DNA of 64,000 nucleotides from Dyella monticola (lineage in GTDB: Bacteria > Pseudomonadota > Gammaproteobacteria > Xanthomonadales > Rhodanobacteraceae). The notes below the pieces were generated by a model. That model was not told where the DNA came from. It searched no databases and was given only the letters and a program-made list of their open reading frames with translations. Location of the stretch: positions 1-64,000 of the forward strand of contig NZ_QRBE01000007.1 in NCBI RefSeq assembly GCF_003363155.1, written 5' to 3'. Shown here piece by piece: positions 19,321-30,200 of this stretch (within the stretch, counting starts at the first letter, position 1; the number at the start of each line of letters is the position of its first letter). The position numbers and the translations under genes are program-made.

Positions 19321-19905
19321 ATGGGCTTGTTCGTCTTTTTGGCGATCGTCGTGCTGATCGTCGTTTATATCGTCTCGCTTTATAACGGTCTGGTCACTGC
19401 GCGCAACAGCTATAAAAACGCGTTTGCGCAGATCGATGTGCAGCTCACCCGGCGCCATGACCTCATTCCCAACCTGGTAGAAACAGCCAAGGCCTATCTC
19501 GCGCATGAGCACAGTACGCTCGAAGCGGTAATGCAGGCGCGCAACGCCGCCGTCAAAGGTCTGGCCGATGCAAAGAGCAATCCCGGTGATCCCACCGCGA
19601 TGGCGCAGCTCGCTGCATCGGAAAATGGTTTGAACCAAAGCCTTGGAAGGTTGTTTGCCGTCAGCGAGGCCTATCCGGATCTGAAAGCCGATCAGACCAT
19701 GATGCAATTATCGGAGGAGCTCACCTCGACCGAGAATCGTGTCGCATTCGCTCGGCAGGCTTATAACGACGCGGTGATGACGTACAACAATCGCTGCGAA
19801 GTATTTCCCGGCTCGTTCATTGCCAGCAGTTTCAGCTTTACACCGGCGCAATCGCTGCATGTGGACGATAGCGTGCGTGAAGCGCCCAAAGTTTCGTTCG
19901 CCTGA
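19321..19905 (+). CDS. LemA family protein
   Basis: 194 residues. One N-terminal membrane helix (LFVFLAIVVLIVVYIVSLYN) is followed by the diagnostic LemA helical-bundle motif (FAQIDVQLTRRHDLIPNLVE). A strong GGGGGAG site lies before the ATG. LemA genes are frequently followed by an M48 metalloprotease gene, as here (48 bases). This suggests the two form a membrane-associated unit, although the LemA mechanism is not established. Confidence 0.93.
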   Translation: MGLFVFLAIVVLIVVYIVSLYNGLVTARNSYKNAFAQIDVQLTRRHDLIPNLVETAKAYLAHEHSTLEAVMQARNAAVKGLADAKSNPGDPTAMAQLAASENGLNQSLGRLFAVSEAYPDLKADQTMMQLSEELTSTENRVAFARQAYNDAVMTYNNRCEVFPGSFIASSFSFTPAQSLHVDDSVREAPKVSFA

Positions 19906-19953
19906 TCGATCCAACGGACTGCATATCGCATCGATGGGCGAGGGGAGCGCGTC

Positions 19954-21915
19954 ATGGATTTCTTTGCCAGACAGGCGCAGGTTCGCACTAGCACGCACCT
20001 GCTTGTAGGGTTGTTTGCACTGGCCATTGTCGCCATCGTGGTAGCGGTGGATGTCTTGGTATTGCTGGTGTTTGGCTGGCATTGGACGGCAGATCCGGTA
20101 GGTTATCGGCACCGGTTGCTCGTTTTCTCCACGCTGGGTACGCTGGCCTTGATTTGCGGATGCGCACTCTTTCGCATCCAGACGCTCTCCGAAGGTGGTT
20201 CAGCGGTTGCGGAAGGGGTCGGTGGCATACCCGTGCCGCCCGACGTCGACGACGCGCAGCTCAAGCAACTGCGTAATGTCGTTGAAGAGGTTGCCATCGC
20301 GTCCGGCACGCCGGTGCCGGACATCTATGTCATGCCGCAGGAAGCGGGCATCAACGCATTTGCCGCGGGTTATTCGCCCTCCGATGCGGCGATCTGCGTG
20401 ACGCAGGGATGCCTGGATCACCTCACGCGCGACGAACTGCAGGGCGTGATCGCGCACGAATTCAGCCATGTGCTCAACGGTGACATGCGGCTCAACATTC
20501 GCCTGATGGGATTGCTGTTCGGCATCATGGCGTTGTCCGTGATCGGGCGGCAGTTCGCATGGTTTGATGCGAGCGCGACCTGGTCGGAGTCCGAACGCCA
20601 GCTCTCTCGCAAAGCCTTCAGCTGGATGGCGGGTCTTGCGCTGATCGTCATCGGTTCGATCGGTTATTTTTTCGGGCGACTGATCCAGTCCGCCGTGGCG
20701 CGTGAGCGCGAATCGCTGGCCGATGCATCCGCTGTGCAATTTACACGACAGACCGCGGGCATCGCTGGCGCGTTGAAGAAAATCGCGGTGATCCCGGAGG
20801 GTTCGCTACTGCGCGTAGCGAACCGCCACGAGGTTGCGCACATGATGTTCGGCGAGGTGGACGCGTTCAATTCCTGGTTCGCGACCCATCCGCCGCTGAT
20901 GCAGCGCATCCGCACGCTGGAGCCATGGTTCCGCGCGCAGGAACTGGAGAAGTTGAAGCAGACACTGACGCCGCCGCCACCCGAAGACCACACCGACGAC
21001 GTGCAGCCTGAGGAGAAGAAGGAATTGCCGCCGCTCGAATGGCCCGGCGCTGCCGTCGTTGCGGCGCCAGCCATCGTCGATGCATCGGTTGCGGCTGCGG
21101 CGGCGACACCAGTTGCCACGGCGCCGCAACAAGGTGCTTTTCAGCACGCTAGCGCGACGCATCAAAGTATTCCGGCGAGTTTGATCCGCGCTGCGCGCCA
21201 GCCCGAGCCGGCACTCGCGCTTTCGCTGGCGCTCGCCGTGTCGGCGCATGAAGACGTGCGCCCTGCGCAGCAGCGCCTCATTGCCGATGCACTTGGCGAT
21301 GATGTCTGGAGTGCTGTCGAAGCGCTGGTCCTCGATGAGCAATCGCTGACACCTTCGCAGCGCATGCCACTCGTCGCGCTGTCATTGCCGGCGTTGAAGC
21401 AGCTTGCTCCCGGACGCCTGGAAACGCTGCGCGGGACGCTTGATGCGGTGGTCAATGTCGACCCGCGAGTAGAGCTGGATGAATACTGCCTTGTGCGACT
21501 TTTGCGCATGTACCTGCGTGAAGCCGCGAAACCCAACAGTGCGCGCGCGGAAGGCCAAAAGAAATTACCGGCGTGCCGTGACAGTGTCGCGCTGGTGTGT
21601 GCGGTCGTGGCGGTGTACGGCAGCGACGATGATGCGGGCGCGCGTCGCGCATGGCAGGCTGCGATGAACGAGGCCTTCCCGGGAGGAATCTTTACCTGGC
21701 AGACCTTGCCAGTGGAATGGCAGGTCCAATTCGATCGCGCGTTGGATGATCTGGACGGCTTGCTTCCCGTAGCCAAGGAAATCGTGATCCAGAGTCTGCT
21801 CAGCGCGATTCGCGCGGATGGCGTCGTGACGTCGACCGAAAAAGAACTGCTGCGCGTGGTGTGCGCAAGCTTGCATTGCCCGGTTCCGCAACAGCCGGAA
21901 ACGCGGGCGGCCTAA
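19954..21915 (+). CDS. M48 family membrane metalloprotease with TerB-like C-terminus
   Basis: 653 residues, much longer than HtpX (about 290). Two N-terminal membrane helices (about residues 18-40 and 55-73) are followed by the M48 domain. The zinc motif HEFSH is at residues 168-172, and the third ligand is likely the Glu in RERESLADASAV near residue 254. Two further hydrophobic segments lie near 183-200 and 225-245. After a Pro/Ala/Val-rich linker (about 345-395) comes a helical region ending in VIQSLLSAIRADGVVTSTEK, which looks like a TerB-type domain. It is probably an inner-membrane protease for misfolded proteins, paired with the adjacent LemA protein. Confidence 0.88.
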   Translation: MDFFARQAQVRTSTHLLVGLFALAIVAIVVAVDVLVLLVFGWHWTADPVGYRHRLLVFSTLGTLALICGCALFRIQTLSEGGSAVAEGVGGIPVPPDVDDAQLKQLRNVVEEVAIASGTPVPDIYVMPQEAGINAFAAGYSPSDAAICVTQGCLDHLTRDELQGVIAHEFSHVLNGDMRLNIRLMGLLFGIMALSVIGRQFAWFDASATWSESERQLSRKAFSWMAGLALIVIGSIGYFFGRLIQSAVARERESLADASAVQFTRQTAGIAGALKKIAVIPEGSLLRVANRHEVAHMMFGEVDAFNSWFATHPPLMQRIRTLEPWFRAQELEKLKQTLTPPPPEDHTDDVQPEEKKELPPLEWPGAAVVAAPAIVDASVAAAAATPVATAPQQGAFQHASATHQSIPASLIRAARQPEPALALSLALAVSAHEDVRPAQQRLIADALGDDVWSAVEALVLDEQSLTPSQRMPLVALSLPALKQLAPGRLETLRGTLDAVVNVDPRVELDEYCLVRLLRMYLREAAKPNSARAEGQKKLPACRDSVALVCAVVAVYGSDDDAGARRAWQAAMNEAFPGGIFTWQTLPVEWQVQFDRALDDLDGLLPVAKEIVIQSLLSAIRADGVVTSTEKELLRVVCASLHCPVPQQPETRAA

Positions 21916-21951
21916 GCGCAAGCGCGCGTTGGATCGTGATACCAGATCGTC

Positions 21952-21979
21952 CGTCGCCCCGGCGTACGCCGGAGCGACG
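21952..21979. repeat. REP-type palindrome
   Basis: CGTCGC-C-CCGGCG (21952-21964) pairs with CGCCGG-A-GCGACG (21967-21979), interrupted by one C/A mismatch and a 2-base centre. It lies 36 bases after the M48 gene. Its GTCGCCCC/GCGACGAACC features recur at 61407-61438. Confidence 0.7.
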
Positions 21980-22038
21980 AACCATTTGCAAATTGCCCTC
22001 CAACTCAAGTCCCCTAAAAGGGAGGAAGGGCGAAGCGT

Positions 22039-24909
22039 TTACACCTCAGCCTCTTCCTTGTACGCATCCAGCGGAATGCACGCGCACATGACGTTCTTGT
22101 CGCCATAGACGTTGTCCACGCGTGCGACCGGCGACCAGTACTTCTGCAGCTTCAGGCTTGGCAGCGGGAAGGCGGCCAGTTCACGTGGATAGGTGTGTGT
22201 CCACTCGCTGCCGGTCACCATGGTGGCGGTGTGCGGAGCGTTCTTCAGCGGGTTGTCTTCGCGATCGAGACGGCCGTCTTCGATGGCGCGGATTTCCTCG
22301 CGGATCTGGATCATCGCGTCGATAAAGCGATCGAGTTCGTGCAGCGACTCGCTTTCCGTCGGCTCCACCATCAACGTTCCGGCGACGGGGAAGCTCAACG
22401 TCGGGGCATGGAAGCCAAAATCGATCAGGCGCTTGGCGACGTCTTCGGCACTGATGCCGGTGCTGTCCTTGAGCGGACGCAGGTCGAGGATGCATTCGTG
22501 TGCAACCAAGCCATTGCGACCGGTGTACAGCGTCCCGTAGTGCGAAGCCAGGCGCGTGGCGATGTAGTTGGCATTGAGCAGCGCCACCTGCGTGGCCTTG
22601 CGCAAGCCTTCGCGGCCCATCAGTGTGACGTACATCCAGGAGATCGGCAGGATGCTCGCGCTGCCGAAGCTGGCTGCGCTCACCATACCCACCTTGCCAT
22701 CGCCGCCAAGCGTGCGCGGCAGGAACGGCGCGAGATGCGATTTCACCGCGCACGGGCCCACGCCCGGGCCGCCGCCGCCGTGGGGAATGCAGAAAGTCTT
22801 ATGCAGGTTGAGGTGCGAAACGTCCGAACCCCACTTGCCCGGCTTGGCGACGCCGACGAGCGCATTCATGTTGGCGCCGTCGGTGTACACCTGGCCGCCA
22901 TGCTGATGCACGATTTCGCAGATGCGCACCACGTCTTCCTCGAACACGCCGTGCGTGGAGGGATAGGTGATCATCAGCGCGGCCAGACGGTCCGAATACT
23001 TCTCGGCCTTCGCGCGAATGTCCTCGACGTCGACGTTGCCGTTGCCATCGCACTTGGTAACGACCACCGTCATGCCGCACAACTGCGCCGACGCCGGGTT
23101 GGTGCCGTGCGCGGATTCGGGAATCAGGCAGATGTCGCGCCGCTCTTCGCCGCGCGAGCGGTGATAAGCGCGGATGGCGAGCAGGCCGGCATATTCACCT
23201 TGCGCGCCGGAGTTCGGCTGCAGGCTTACTGCGTCGTAACCGGTGCATTCCACCAGCATCGCTTCGAGCTCGTCGACGAGTTGCTTGTAGCCTTGGGTCT
23301 GATCGGCTGGGGCCAGCGGATGGATCTGGCCGAATTCCGGCCACGTCACCGGAATCATTTCGGCGGTGGCGTTGAGCTTCATGGTGCAGCTGCCGAGCGG
23401 AATCATGCTGCGATCCAGCGCCAGGTCCTTGTCGGCCAGCATGCGCATGTAGCGCAGCAGTTCGTGCTCGCTGTGATGCGTGTTGAAAACCGGGTGCTGC
23501 AGGAAGGCGTCCTTGCGCAGCAGCGCGGTGGGTAGTTCGTCCGGCGTTGTGGCATCTGCCTCATCGATGTCGACGATCTCGGCGCCGAAAAGCCCGGCGA
23601 TCGCCAGCACATCGGCGCGCGTCGTGGTTTCATCCAGGCTGATGCCCACGCTCTGGCCATGAATCTGACGCAGGTTGATGCCTTGGGTCACTGCCTTGGC
23701 ATGGATGGCGTCGGCATCGACGTTGGTGATGTGCAGCGTGTCGAAGAAATCGGTGCCTACCGTCATGCCGGCGCGGCGCAATGCAGCAGCGAGAATGGCG
23801 GTGTAGCGATGCGTACGGTGTGCGATGCGCTTCAAGCCATCCGGACCGTGATACACCGCATACATGCTCGCCATCACCGCCAGCAACACCTGTGCGGTGC
23901 AGATGTTGGAGGTGGCCTTTTCGCGACGGATATGCTGCTCGCGCGTCTGCAGCGTGAGGCGATAGGCAGGCTTTCCTTCCGCATCCACCGATACGCCGAT
24001 CAGCCGGCCCGGCATCGAACGCTTGTACGCGTCACGGCAGGCCAGGTATGCCGCGTGCGGGCCACCGAAACCAAACGGCACGCCGAAGCGCTGGCTGTTG
24101 CCGATCACGATATCCGCGCCCCACGAACCGGGCGAGGCGATCAGCGTAAGTGCGAGCAGGTCGGTGGCAACCGCAACTATGCCGCCACGTGCGTGCACGG
24201 CCTCGGCCATTGCGCGGTAGTCGTGAATCTGGCCGTACGTGTTCGGGTACTGCAACAACACGCCGAAGCTGTCCACGCTGGCAACGTCTGCCGCGTCACC
24301 CACGTGTAATTGGATGCCCACGCCATCGGCGCGCGTGTGCAGCACTTCCAGCGTCTGCGGGTGCACGTCGCTGGCGACGAAGAACACGTTGGATTTGGAT
24401 TTCGCCGAGCGCTTGGCCAGCGTCATCGCCTCGGCCGCCGCGGTTGCTTCGTCCAGCAGCGAGGCATTGGAGATGTCCATGCCGGTGAGGTCGGCGACCA
24501 TGGTCTGGAAGTTGATCAGCGCTTCCATGCGACCTTGCGAGATCTCCGCCTGATACGGCGTATAGGCCGTGTACCACGCGGGGTTCTCAAGAATGTTGCG
24601 CAGGATAACGTTCGGCGTGAGCGTGCCGTAGTAACCCTGGCCGATGAAATTGCGGAACACCTTGTTCTTGCCGGCGATAGCGCGGATCTTCGCCAGCGCT
24701 TGTTCTTCCGTGATGCTTTCCGGCAGCGCCAGTGCGTGGGTGGATTTGATCTGTCCCGGCACAATGGCATCGGTCATCGCTTCCAGCGAGCCGTAGCCGA
24801 TCGCCTGCAGCATCTGACCGATCTCGGCATCGTTCGGGCCGATGTGACGCTCGATGAAAGCGTCGTGGTGCTCAAGTTCGCGCAGCGAGGGGGTGGTGTT
24901 CTGGGTCAT
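22039..24909 (-). CDS. gcvP: Glycine dehydrogenase (decarboxylating), P protein of the glycine cleavage system
   Basis: 956 residues (E. coli GcvP has 957). GcvP decarboxylates glycine and passes the aminomethyl group to lipoylated GcvH, yielding one-carbon units for tetrahydrofolate. The protein starts [20 protein letters not shown] and has both fold-type I halves. The PLP Lys lies in [18 protein letters not shown]. gcvT and gcvH are not in this window. The gene sits behind a tandem glycine riboswitch, so expression should rise when glycine is abundant. This fits with the tdh/kbl glycine-producing route nearby. Confidence 0.98.
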   Translation of the reverse strand: MTQNTTPSLRELEHHDAFIERHIGPNDAEIGQMLQAIGYGSLEAMTDAIVPGQIKSTHALALPESITEEQALAKIRAIAGKNKVFRNFIGQGYYGTLTPNVILRNILENPAWYTAYTPYQAEISQGRMEALINFQTMVADLTGMDISNASLLDEATAAAEAMTLAKRSAKSKSNVFFVASDVHPQTLEVLHTRADGVGIQLHVGDAADVASVDSFGVLLQYPNTYGQIHDYRAMAEAVHARGGIVAVATDLLALTLIASPGSWGADIVIGNSQRFGVPFGFGGPHAAYLACRDAYKRSMPGRLIGVSVDAEGKPAYRLTLQTREQHIRREKATSNICTAQVLLAVMASMYAVYHGPDGLKRIAHRTHRYTAILAAALRRAGMTVGTDFFDTLHITNVDADAIHAKAVTQGINLRQIHGQSVGISLDETTTRADVLAIAGLFGAEIVDIDEADATTPDELPTALLRKDAFLQHPVFNTHHSEHELLRYMRMLADKDLALDRSMIPLGSCTMKLNATAEMIPVTWPEFGQIHPLAPADQTQGYKQLVDELEAMLVECTGYDAVSLQPNSGAQGEYAGLLAIRAYHRSRGEERRDICLIPESAHGTNPASAQLCGMTVVVTKCDGNGNVDVEDIRAKAEKYSDRLAALMITYPSTHGVFEEDVVRICEIVHQHGGQVYTDGANMNALVGVAKPGKWGSDVSHLNLHKTFCIPHGGGGPGVGPCAVKSHLAPFLPRTLGGDGKVGMVSAASFGSASILPISWMYVTLMGREGLRKATQVALLNANYIATRLASHYGTLYTGRNGLVAHECILDLRPLKDSTGISAEDVAKRLIDFGFHAPTLSFPVAGTLMVEPTESESLHELDRFIDAMIQIREEIRAIEDGRLDREDNPLKNAPHTATMVTGSEWTHTYPRELAAFPLPSLKLQKYWSPVARVDNVYGDKNVMCACIPLDAYKEEAEV

Positions 24910-24955
24910 GGATAAGGCGTCCGAAGAACGCGCGCAGGCCGCACGCGGGGCGCCC

Positions 24956-25113
24956 CTCTGTCCTTTTGCCTGAGAGTTTGGAAGCTGTCGCTTCGTGCCC
25001 CTTCGGCGCCGGATCGAACCGGTCTCTCCAGAGTTTTATCCACGGCGGTATGGGGCCTGAGCGATTACGGGCGTTGCGCCTTCGGCAGCGGGTGTTTGCC
25101 CGCTTCTCCCACC
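24956..25113 (-). promoter_or_regulatory. Tandem glycine riboswitch upstream of gcvP
   Basis: Read on the minus strand there are two glycine aptamers. The first runs 25113 to 25044: P1 is GGTGG with CCGCC, and the core contains GCCGAAGGCGCAA and CGCTCAGGCCCC. A 10-base linker (GTGGATAAAA) follows. The second runs 25033 to 24956: P1 is CTCTG with CAGAG, and the core contains GGAGAGACC, CGCCGAAGGGGCA and CTCTCAGGCAAAAGGAC. These are the classical glycine riboswitch signatures. The second aptamer ends 46 bases before the gcvP ATG. This tandem form normally activates glycine cleavage genes on glycine binding. Confidence 0.95.
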
Positions 25114-25131
25114 ATGTACGTCAAGGTGTTA

Positions 25132-25137
25132 ATTATA
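25132..25137 (-). promoter_or_regulatory. -10 box of the gcvP leader
   Basis: The minus strand reads TATAAT at 25137-25132, about 20 bases before the first riboswitch aptamer begins. This is a sensible place for transcription initiation. No convincing -35 is visible 16-18 bases upstream. Confidence 0.55.
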
Positions 25138-25321
25138 GCCTGAGGCGGTGGTTATAAATCCCCCTGCCGCCGGAACGGATAGGGGGCGCTACGCCTTGAA
25201 ATCCATGCGCAGCACGCAACGGTTAGCTGCAGTGATTCATGAAGCTGACCACTGCGGTCGCGAGCATGCCTCATCCCCATCCTCCGAAAGGGGAAGGGCA
25301 ATACCGGCTAGAGCAGAAAAC

Positions 25322-25741
25322 ATGAACAAGCCTCCATTTCGTATCGAACGACTGGACCATGTGGTCCTGCGCGCCTACGACATGTCCATCATGCAGGCGT
25401 TCTATTGCGACGTGCTCGGCTGCACCGTGGAGCGGCGCCAGGACGACATCGGCCTGGTGCAATTGCGCGCCGGCGATTCCCTCATCGATCTGATCAGCCT
25501 CGATAGCAAGCTCGGCCGACAGGGCGGCGCCGGCCCTGGCACGGAAGGGCACAACATGGACCACCTGTGTTTGAGCGTGGCCGGTTATGACGAAGCGGCG
25601 ATCGTGGACCACCTCAAGGCGCATGGTGTCCACGTGGGCGAAGTAGGTAGCCGATACGGGGCCAAGGGTGCGGGGCCGTCTATCTATCTCTTTGATCCGC
25701 AAGGCAACATGGTCGAGCTGAAGGGGCCGCCCACGGAATAG
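25322..25741 (+). CDS. VOC (glyoxalase/dioxygenase-like) family protein
   Basis: 139 residues from ATG 25322. This start removes an upstream in-frame extension (from 25148) that overlaps a C-rich intergenic palindrome. The vicinal oxygen chelate fold is shown by two beta-alpha-beta-beta-beta halves: RLDHVVLRAYDMSIMQAFY with the first metal His, HNMDHLCLSVAGYDEAAIV with the second, and FDPQGNMVELKGPP with the terminal Glu. Substrate cannot be named. Members include glyoxalase I, ring-cleaving dioxygenases and resistance proteins. It is transcribed alone, divergent from gcvP. Confidence 0.85.
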   Translation: MNKPPFRIERLDHVVLRAYDMSIMQAFYCDVLGCTVERRQDDIGLVQLRAGDSLIDLISLDSKLGRQGGAGPGTEGHNMDHLCLSVAGYDEAAIVDHLKAHGVHVGEVGSRYGAKGAGPSIYLFDPQGNMVELKGPPTE

Positions 25742-26294
25742 CTACGGCCGGTGCATACGTATGCTTGAAAAGGCATGGGCCATTAGTCACGAAATTTAAC
25801 GTTTGTGAACGAATTGTCGTTATAATGGGCGCTTCCCAGGACGCCCGTAGACCGTTTGCCATCTCGGCGGACGCGATTACAGGTGTATGCAGTCCCGCGA
25901 AGCAATTCCCCCTCGGCATTCGCAGCGGACGGCTTTCAGCATGCATGGATCGAGCAGGGCACGGTTGCGTGCCATGTCAGACGGATTTGGCCTGATCCTG
26001 GCGCATGGAGTTTGAGGCATCGGCTGGCTTCCCCACTGGCCGATCCGTTCACCGCGAAGGTATTCGCAAACGCTGTTCGCAGCGTGCCGACGCTCGTGCA
26101 TCGGTGCGTACGGTCGTGTGCGGCCGTTAGCGGGCAGTTGCGCTGCCGAGGCGTGGCAGATGTTCTGGCGATTCTTCATGCGCTGCGACGAGGTCGTCGC
26201 GCGCTTGTGGTTAGAGCCTCGAAAAACGACTGCGCGGCCGCCCGGCGACCGCTCGCTACGTTTTGTCAGCGGCTCCTCGTGCGAGGGTATCGGT
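25742..26294. other. 553-base region without a convincing protein gene
   Basis: A clean TATAAT is present at 25821-25826 (+ strand), without a properly spaced -35. From there to 26294 the open frames are Arg/Cys/Pro-rich and have no family-like features in any frame. The region could be a long 5' leader of the unknown gene at 26295 or hold a small RNA. Nothing else is supported. Confidence 0.4.
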
Positions 26295-27245
26295 GTGTGT
26301 GAATCGGATTTTTCAACGCGGTCGTTCAATGGCGAGGCGGTGGATACCACAGCGGTATCCGACCGTGAGGTGGGCAAATTGCTGAACGATCTTCCTTCCG
26401 CTCATGGCAAACAGGCTGCGCGGGAAGGGCGTGCCTGGAAGCGTCGGTTTAACGATCCGGCCAAACGGGCACGCCGTGCCGCGCGCGTGATGCGGCATAT
26501 TCGCTTTGTCTACTTTGCGCATGTCGACGACGACAGTGCGTTTGGCGATTATCACGATGTATTGGTGACGGCCGAAGTGCTGCTCGATCGCCTGCTCGCC
26601 GCGCGCGCGTCGGGCATGAAGGCCGTGCATCCGCATATTCATCGCGAAGCTGAAGAGCGCTTGTTCAATCGTCCGCCGCGCGGGAGCTTTCTTCAGGTCA
26701 CGCCCGAATATATTCGCTGGTACGGTCGCGATGGTGCGCGGCGCAATGCGCCGATGGTGCGCGAAGAACTGGCCATCGAACTGATGGGCGAATACGGTTA
26801 CAGCTACAACGATGCGCTCGATACGGCCATCAACAACTCCGGCGCGCTCGCGCGTGCGGATCAGACATGGCTGCTTGCGCGTGCCAAAACGCCGATTTAT
26901 TGCCGCCCCCTGCATGCGACCGAATTTCGCCAGCTCGCCGACGCCATCGAAGCGGCGTACGACGTGCCGCTTGGCGAGGTGGGTGTGGTGCGCGCCAACC
27001 TCGATATCGCGCGAGGCGCTGCTGCCGTGTTGGGTACGGCGTTGGATGAATACGTGGAATCGCCGTTTCGTAATCCGGTGCTTGCAGAGGCGTTTGCGGA
27101 ATTTCATCGCGCGCATTTGCTGCGCGTTGCCCATGCACGCCTTGCCGGCTTGCAGCCGATGCCGGTGACGGGCGTGCTGGGCTGGTTCTCCGCCAAGCGC
27201 GCGCGGATTTATGCGGAAGTGCAGGCGCGGTTGGCGGAGCGTTGA
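26295..27245 (+). CDS. Conserved-looking protein of unknown function
   Basis: 316 residues from GTG 26295, chosen because GAGGG lies seven bases upstream. The frame stays open to 26118, but the extra residues are Arg/Cys/Trp-rich and look non-coding. The protein is rich in Arg and Ala with no signal peptide or membrane helix. Notable motifs are FVYFAHVDDDSAFGDYHD, HPHIHREAEERLF and LGWFSAKRARIYAEV. His and Asp clusters in the first third could be catalytic or metal-binding. I do not recognise a family. Confidence 0.6.
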   Translation: MCESDFSTRSFNGEAVDTTAVSDREVGKLLNDLPSAHGKQAAREGRAWKRRFNDPAKRARRAARVMRHIRFVYFAHVDDDSAFGDYHDVLVTAEVLLDRLLAARASGMKAVHPHIHREAEERLFNRPPRGSFLQVTPEYIRWYGRDGARRNAPMVREELAIELMGEYGYSYNDALDTAINNSGALARADQTWLLARAKTPIYCRPLHATEFRQLADAIEAAYDVPLGEVGVVRANLDIARGAAAVLGTALDEYVESPFRNPVLAEAFAEFHRAHLLRVAHARLAGLQPMPVTGVLGWFSAKRARIYAEVQARLAER

Positions 27246-27291
27246 GTCATCCTCCCTCCCCCCAAAAAGAGGAGAGGGAAGTGCGCAGGGT

Positions 27292-30200
27292 TCAAAGCGT
27301 AATGGGCTTCAGTCCGGCCGCTTTCAGTTTGTCATTGAGCCCGGCCAGATCGTGCTGCTTCAGGTTCTGCCAGGTGTTCAGCGACGTCGTCAGCGTTTGC
27401 GTCAATGTCGTATAAGACGATTGCGCATCGGGGCTGGGGTCGGCATCTGCATCGTCCACCGCGCCGAGCAATTTCTGGAAATTCATCGATAAGGCACGCA
27501 GGCTGTCCGTGCGACGTGGCGGCGCACCAACGCTGTCGCGCGGATCTTCGTGCAGAGGCATGCCGGAGATGTCGGATGTGTGCGTCATCAACGCGGTGAC
27601 CTGATCGTGCAGCGCGCCGCTGGTGTGCGCTTGCCTGTCCTCCAGGGCTTTCAGCAATTGCTTGGCTTCGGCAGCCGCGCTGGACGCTTGCGCCGATGCA
27701 GTTTCCACCTTGCTGGCCAGTTCGAATTCACGCTGCATCGCGGCCACTGAAACGGTCACGCGCGGATCGGGTTTGATCGTGAGCGGTTGCCGATAGGTGT
27801 GTCCATCCACGGCGAGTTCTACCGTGTACTGGCCCGGCGGCGCCCATACGCCATCTTTGCCGCGTCTGTGCGATTGCGCCTGACCCTTTGCCGCGTAACG
27901 CAGGTTCCACACGAAACGATGCATCCCTGGCGTGGTGAGCAAGGGCGTGGGAATGGGCACCCACTCCGGCGCAAACTCGAGTTTCGTCGGATCGAGCATC
28001 GGTGGCTTGTCTTCGCTGCTGAAGCTGCGCACTTTGTTGTTCTGTGCATCGAGTATCGCCAACGTGACCGGGCCTTTCACATGCACGGGCAATGCGTAAT
28101 CGATGATCGCGCCATCGGGCGGATTGGGTGCGGCCGGTTCGTCCTTCGGCATCGGTGTGCCGGTGAACGCGGCGCGGCGCACGCGAATGGCGTCTTGTGG
28201 TTTGAACAGCGTCACGGCCGTTGTGCTTGCGCCATTCATCTGCCGCAGCGCCGTCATGTCATCCATGATCCAGAAGCCGCGGCCATGCGTGGCGATCACC
28301 AGGTCATCCTGGTGCACGTCGATATCACGTACCGACGTCGGCGGCAGGTTTTGCTGCAGCGGTTGCCAATGCGCGCCATCGTCGAACGAGACATACATAC
28401 CTTTCTCGGTGCCGGCGTATAGCAGGCCTTTGCGCTCCGGGTCTTCGCGTACAACGTTGACGAAGCTGTTGGAAGGAATGCCGCTGTCGATGCGCGTCCA
28501 GTTCTTGCCGCCATCTTCAGTGCGATAGATGTAGGGTGCGTCATCGTCCAGGCGATGGCGATCGATGGCCAGATAGGCCACGTTCGGGCTGAAGTGCGAC
28601 GGTTCGATACCGCCCACTTTCGACCACGGCGTCAACGCCGCCGGCGTTACATTGCTCCAGTGAGTGCCCTCATCATCGGTGCGCCATACCAACCCATCGT
28701 CCGTGCCGACCCACAACGTTTTTGCAGTGAGCGGGGAGGGTGCGATGGTGTAGATCACACCGCGCCGCTTGTCGACGTGATCGTCATCGGTAGCAGTGGG
28801 CGCATCAAGGTTGGACGGCACGCCCGCGTCGGGACGGGTAAGGTCGGGGCTGATCGGCGCCCAATGATCGCCACCATCGGCCGTGCGGAACAGGCGCTGG
28901 TTCGCGAAATAGAGCACCTTGGTGTTGCGCTTGGAGAACGCAAGCGGCAGCGTCCATGCGACCCGGTAATGCGCAGCGGGATACGCCAGGGTGGGGTCGA
29001 TACTGCGCACTTGCTCGGTACGCATATCGAGCTTGTCGACCCGACCGCCGTACACGATGTCGTGATCGTCCGGATCGGGCGCGATCATGTCGCTTTCGCC
29101 GCCTGGTGTGATTTCATGGAACTGCGCCATGGTGATGCCGTCGCTGCTCGTGCCGCGGCTGGGCAGCGCCACGGCGCCGGAATCTTGCTGCGCGCCGTAC
29201 ACCCAATAGGGGAAGCGATTATCGGTGCTGACGTGATAGATCTGCGCAGTAGGCTGGTTGTACCAGCTGCTCCAGGTGGCGCCGCCGTTGAGCGTAATCA
29301 GCGTGCCCTGGTCCACACCAAGGATCTGGCGATTCGAATTGGTCGGATCGATCCACATTTCGTGGAAATCATCACCCGTGGGGTCACCCTTCAGCGCGAT
29401 GAATTGTTTGCCACCGTTATCCGAGCGCAGCACGATAGTGTTCATCACCCAGACGCGGGAGGCGTTCTTGGGGTCGACGGTCAGGCGATTGAAATACCAG
29501 CCGCGCTGCCAGATGCGCTGGTCATCGGTGACATGATTCCAATGCGAGCCACCATCGTCGGAGCGATAAAGACCGCCCTCGCCATTGGGTGCATCCACCA
29601 GCGCATACACGCGATTGGGGTCGCTCAGCGCGGTGGCCAGGCCGATGCGGCCAGGATGCGCGGCAAAGCCATTGCCTTGGACCTGCGCCCAATGCGAACC
29701 GCCATCGTGCGTGACATACAGGCCGCTGCCCGGTCCATTGGAAGGCGGATAAACGCTCCACGGCGGCCGACGCGTTTGCCACAGCGCGGCGTAGATTGTG
29801 TTCGGGTCACCCGGTTTGAAGGCCATATCGATGGCACCGGTATCGTTGTCCTTGAACAACACTTTGTCCCAATGCTGCCCACCGTCGGTGGAGCGAAACA
29901 CGCCGCGCTCGGCATTCGGGCCATAGGCGTGGCCCAGCGCCGCGACATACACCACATCAGGGTTGCGAGGATCCACTAGGATGCGGCCGATCTGCCGGCT
30001 ATCGTCCAGGCCGAGGTGCGTCCAGCTTTTGCCGCCGTCGGTGGATTTGTACATGCCGTTGCCATGCGCGATATCCGAGCGCATGTCCGCTTCACCGGTG
30101 CCCACGTAGATCGTGTCCGGCCGCGAGGGTGCCAGTGCGAGCGCACCGATCGAACCCACGTTTTCGCCATCGAAGATCGGCTGCCAGGTACGGCCGGCGT

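Noticed and set aside
22195-23535. 446-codon plus-strand frame opposite gcvP
   Set aside because: gcvP is certain on the other strand and the frame reads as a His/Ala/Arg-rich shadow.
25877-26377. 166-codon minus-strand frame in the 25.7-26.3 kb gap
   Set aside because: Its composition is Arg/Pro/Ser-rich without motifs, and it has no ribosome-binding site. It also overlaps the start of the unknown plus-strand gene.
28555-29979. 474-codon plus-strand frame opposite propeller A
   Set aside because: Antisense shadow: the minus-strand frame has repeated Asp-box motifs, while this frame has none of a protein family.
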